The notes under the pieces are model-generated. The model was not told the origin of the DNA, searched no databases, and worked only from the letters and a program-made list of their open reading frames with translations. From positions 22,294,068 through 22,358,067 of the forward strand of contig OZ022259.1 in the NCBI GenBank assembly GCA_963978905.1: a stretch of 64,000 nucleotides of DNA, given 5' to 3'. Shown here piece by piece: positions 63,601 through 64,000 of this stretch (position 1 is its first letter; every line of letters starts with the position of its first letter). The translations under genes and the position numbers were made by a program. The stretch is from Trichostrongylus colubriformis (taxonomy: Eukaryota > Nematoda > Chromadorea > Rhabditida > Trichostrongylidae).

Positions 63601-64000
63601 ATCTATGGTTCTGCTTGGTACTACATTACATTTACATACTTCTTTCAGTTTTTTTTTCATATTTTGCAAAGACCACACTGATGAGCCCTTTTTAATACAT
63701 TTTCATTGGCTGTCTGTGGTTGAGAGGGCGAAACAGCCTTTTCGTTATTCCATTTTATCAGATGAAATCAAGGTATGTCGCGAGTATTTCATTTTGGTAA
63801 ACAACGCAGGGTTTCATTAAGGTTCGTCGTCGATTGGCTACAGCTTCCTACCGCGTCCAACAGACTACCATGTGTCATCGCTTGGCTGTAAAACATTACG
63901 GCCGCCGTCTTGACAGCATCAGGCGGGTAAGCGCCGAAAAATGGGAAGTCTACTCAAGGCAGTCTGAGGAGCTCCTTTATGTGCAGCGACGTACAGGCTG
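60607..64000 (+). CDS. Unrecognised multi-exon gene, internal part
   Basis: Exons that join in phase: 60607 (or 60619)-60678, 60808-60855, 61403-61458, 61679-61731, 61956-62014, 62082-62153, 62566-62668, 62744-62790. Further likely exons are near 63734-63773 and 63822-64000. Readable pieces: LVLYLDQKEKIDHYLTRFFH, PYVQLVVPLCGAVLI, TQPLIAMGVDIETLSRLE, VFLTVPENTDPGAMFDF, VLSQHPLFGGSTSVWILEI, WHPSDRWIAIILEA, HSGLGEPERLDRLIVRHCIE, KAHTLINGASFAFQH. It looks like a helical, HEAT-like scaffold protein, but I do not recognise the family. Both ends are missing: the left start is uncertain and the right runs off the window. Eight consecutive consistent phases make chance unlikely. Confidence 0.72.
62448..62471. 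repeat. 24-bp perfect hairpin, copy 2
   Basis: Same palindrome as 58590-58613, here in an intron of the unrecognised gene. The flanks are similar for only about 10 further bases. Confidence 0.85.
63542..63580. repeat. G-rich tract
   Basis: A run of about a dozen G followed by GGGAGGATGGGGGG: quadruplex-capable by base composition. Intronic in the gene above. Confidence 0.7.

Overview
The window looks like a nematode nuclear genome, most likely a strongylid and plausibly a hookworm (inference). The reasons are short exons with nematode-style TTTCAG acceptors, an extended-synaptotagmin gene very close in sequence to the worm E-Syt family, an SCP/TAPS (ASP) secreted-protein gene and ShK-domain secreted peptides, an irritans-type mariner, an RTE-type retrotransposon, and heavy loading with foldback elements and MITEs. 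Most long open frames are repeats or chance; the real exons are short and had to be read through splice sites and phase.

Layout. 1-22133 (+): the 3' three quarters of an extended synaptotagmin gene. It encodes the end of the SMP domain, C2A, C2B, a linker and C2C, and stops at 22131-22133. Its introns hold a 1.4 kb foldback element with hairpins, an RTE fragment, several mariners and mariner-derived palindromes, several other terminal-inverted-repeat elements, and an unrecognised small terminal gene fragment. One mariner (17862-19142) keeps an uninterrupted transposase frame.

22134-33000: gene-poor DNA made of a MITE, a polypurine tract, a broken mariner, non-LTR debris and a frameshifted RTE retrotransposon (about 28990-32130, minus strand).

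33100-57100: the most unusual region. A unit with the order ShK peptide - K2P (TWK) channel fragment - ASP - 193-bp tandem repeat has been amplified in direct and inverted orientation. There are three ASP copies (one intact, one riddled with lesions, one 5' stump), three K2P fragments and four ShK-type loci (two intact and identical, one frameshifted, one reduced to its first exon fused to other sequence). Two very large palindromes result: arms 39442-41699/44747-47060, and arms 50219-52509/54271-56561. The ASP and K2P starts face away from each other, and both carry the same TATA-box-plus-ATG segment as an inverted repeat.

57100-64000: a low-copy repeat region with recurring telomere-like GCCTAAGCCTAGG motifs, followed by at least eight in-phase exons of an unrecognised gene running off the right edge (+ strand, 60607-64000).

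Working together: E-Syt would act at ER-plasma membrane contacts. The ASP and ShK products would be secreted. The amplification looks like birth-and-death evolution of a small secreted-protein cluster driven by inverted duplication. All exon coordinates are by eye from splice consensus and reading-phase continuity.
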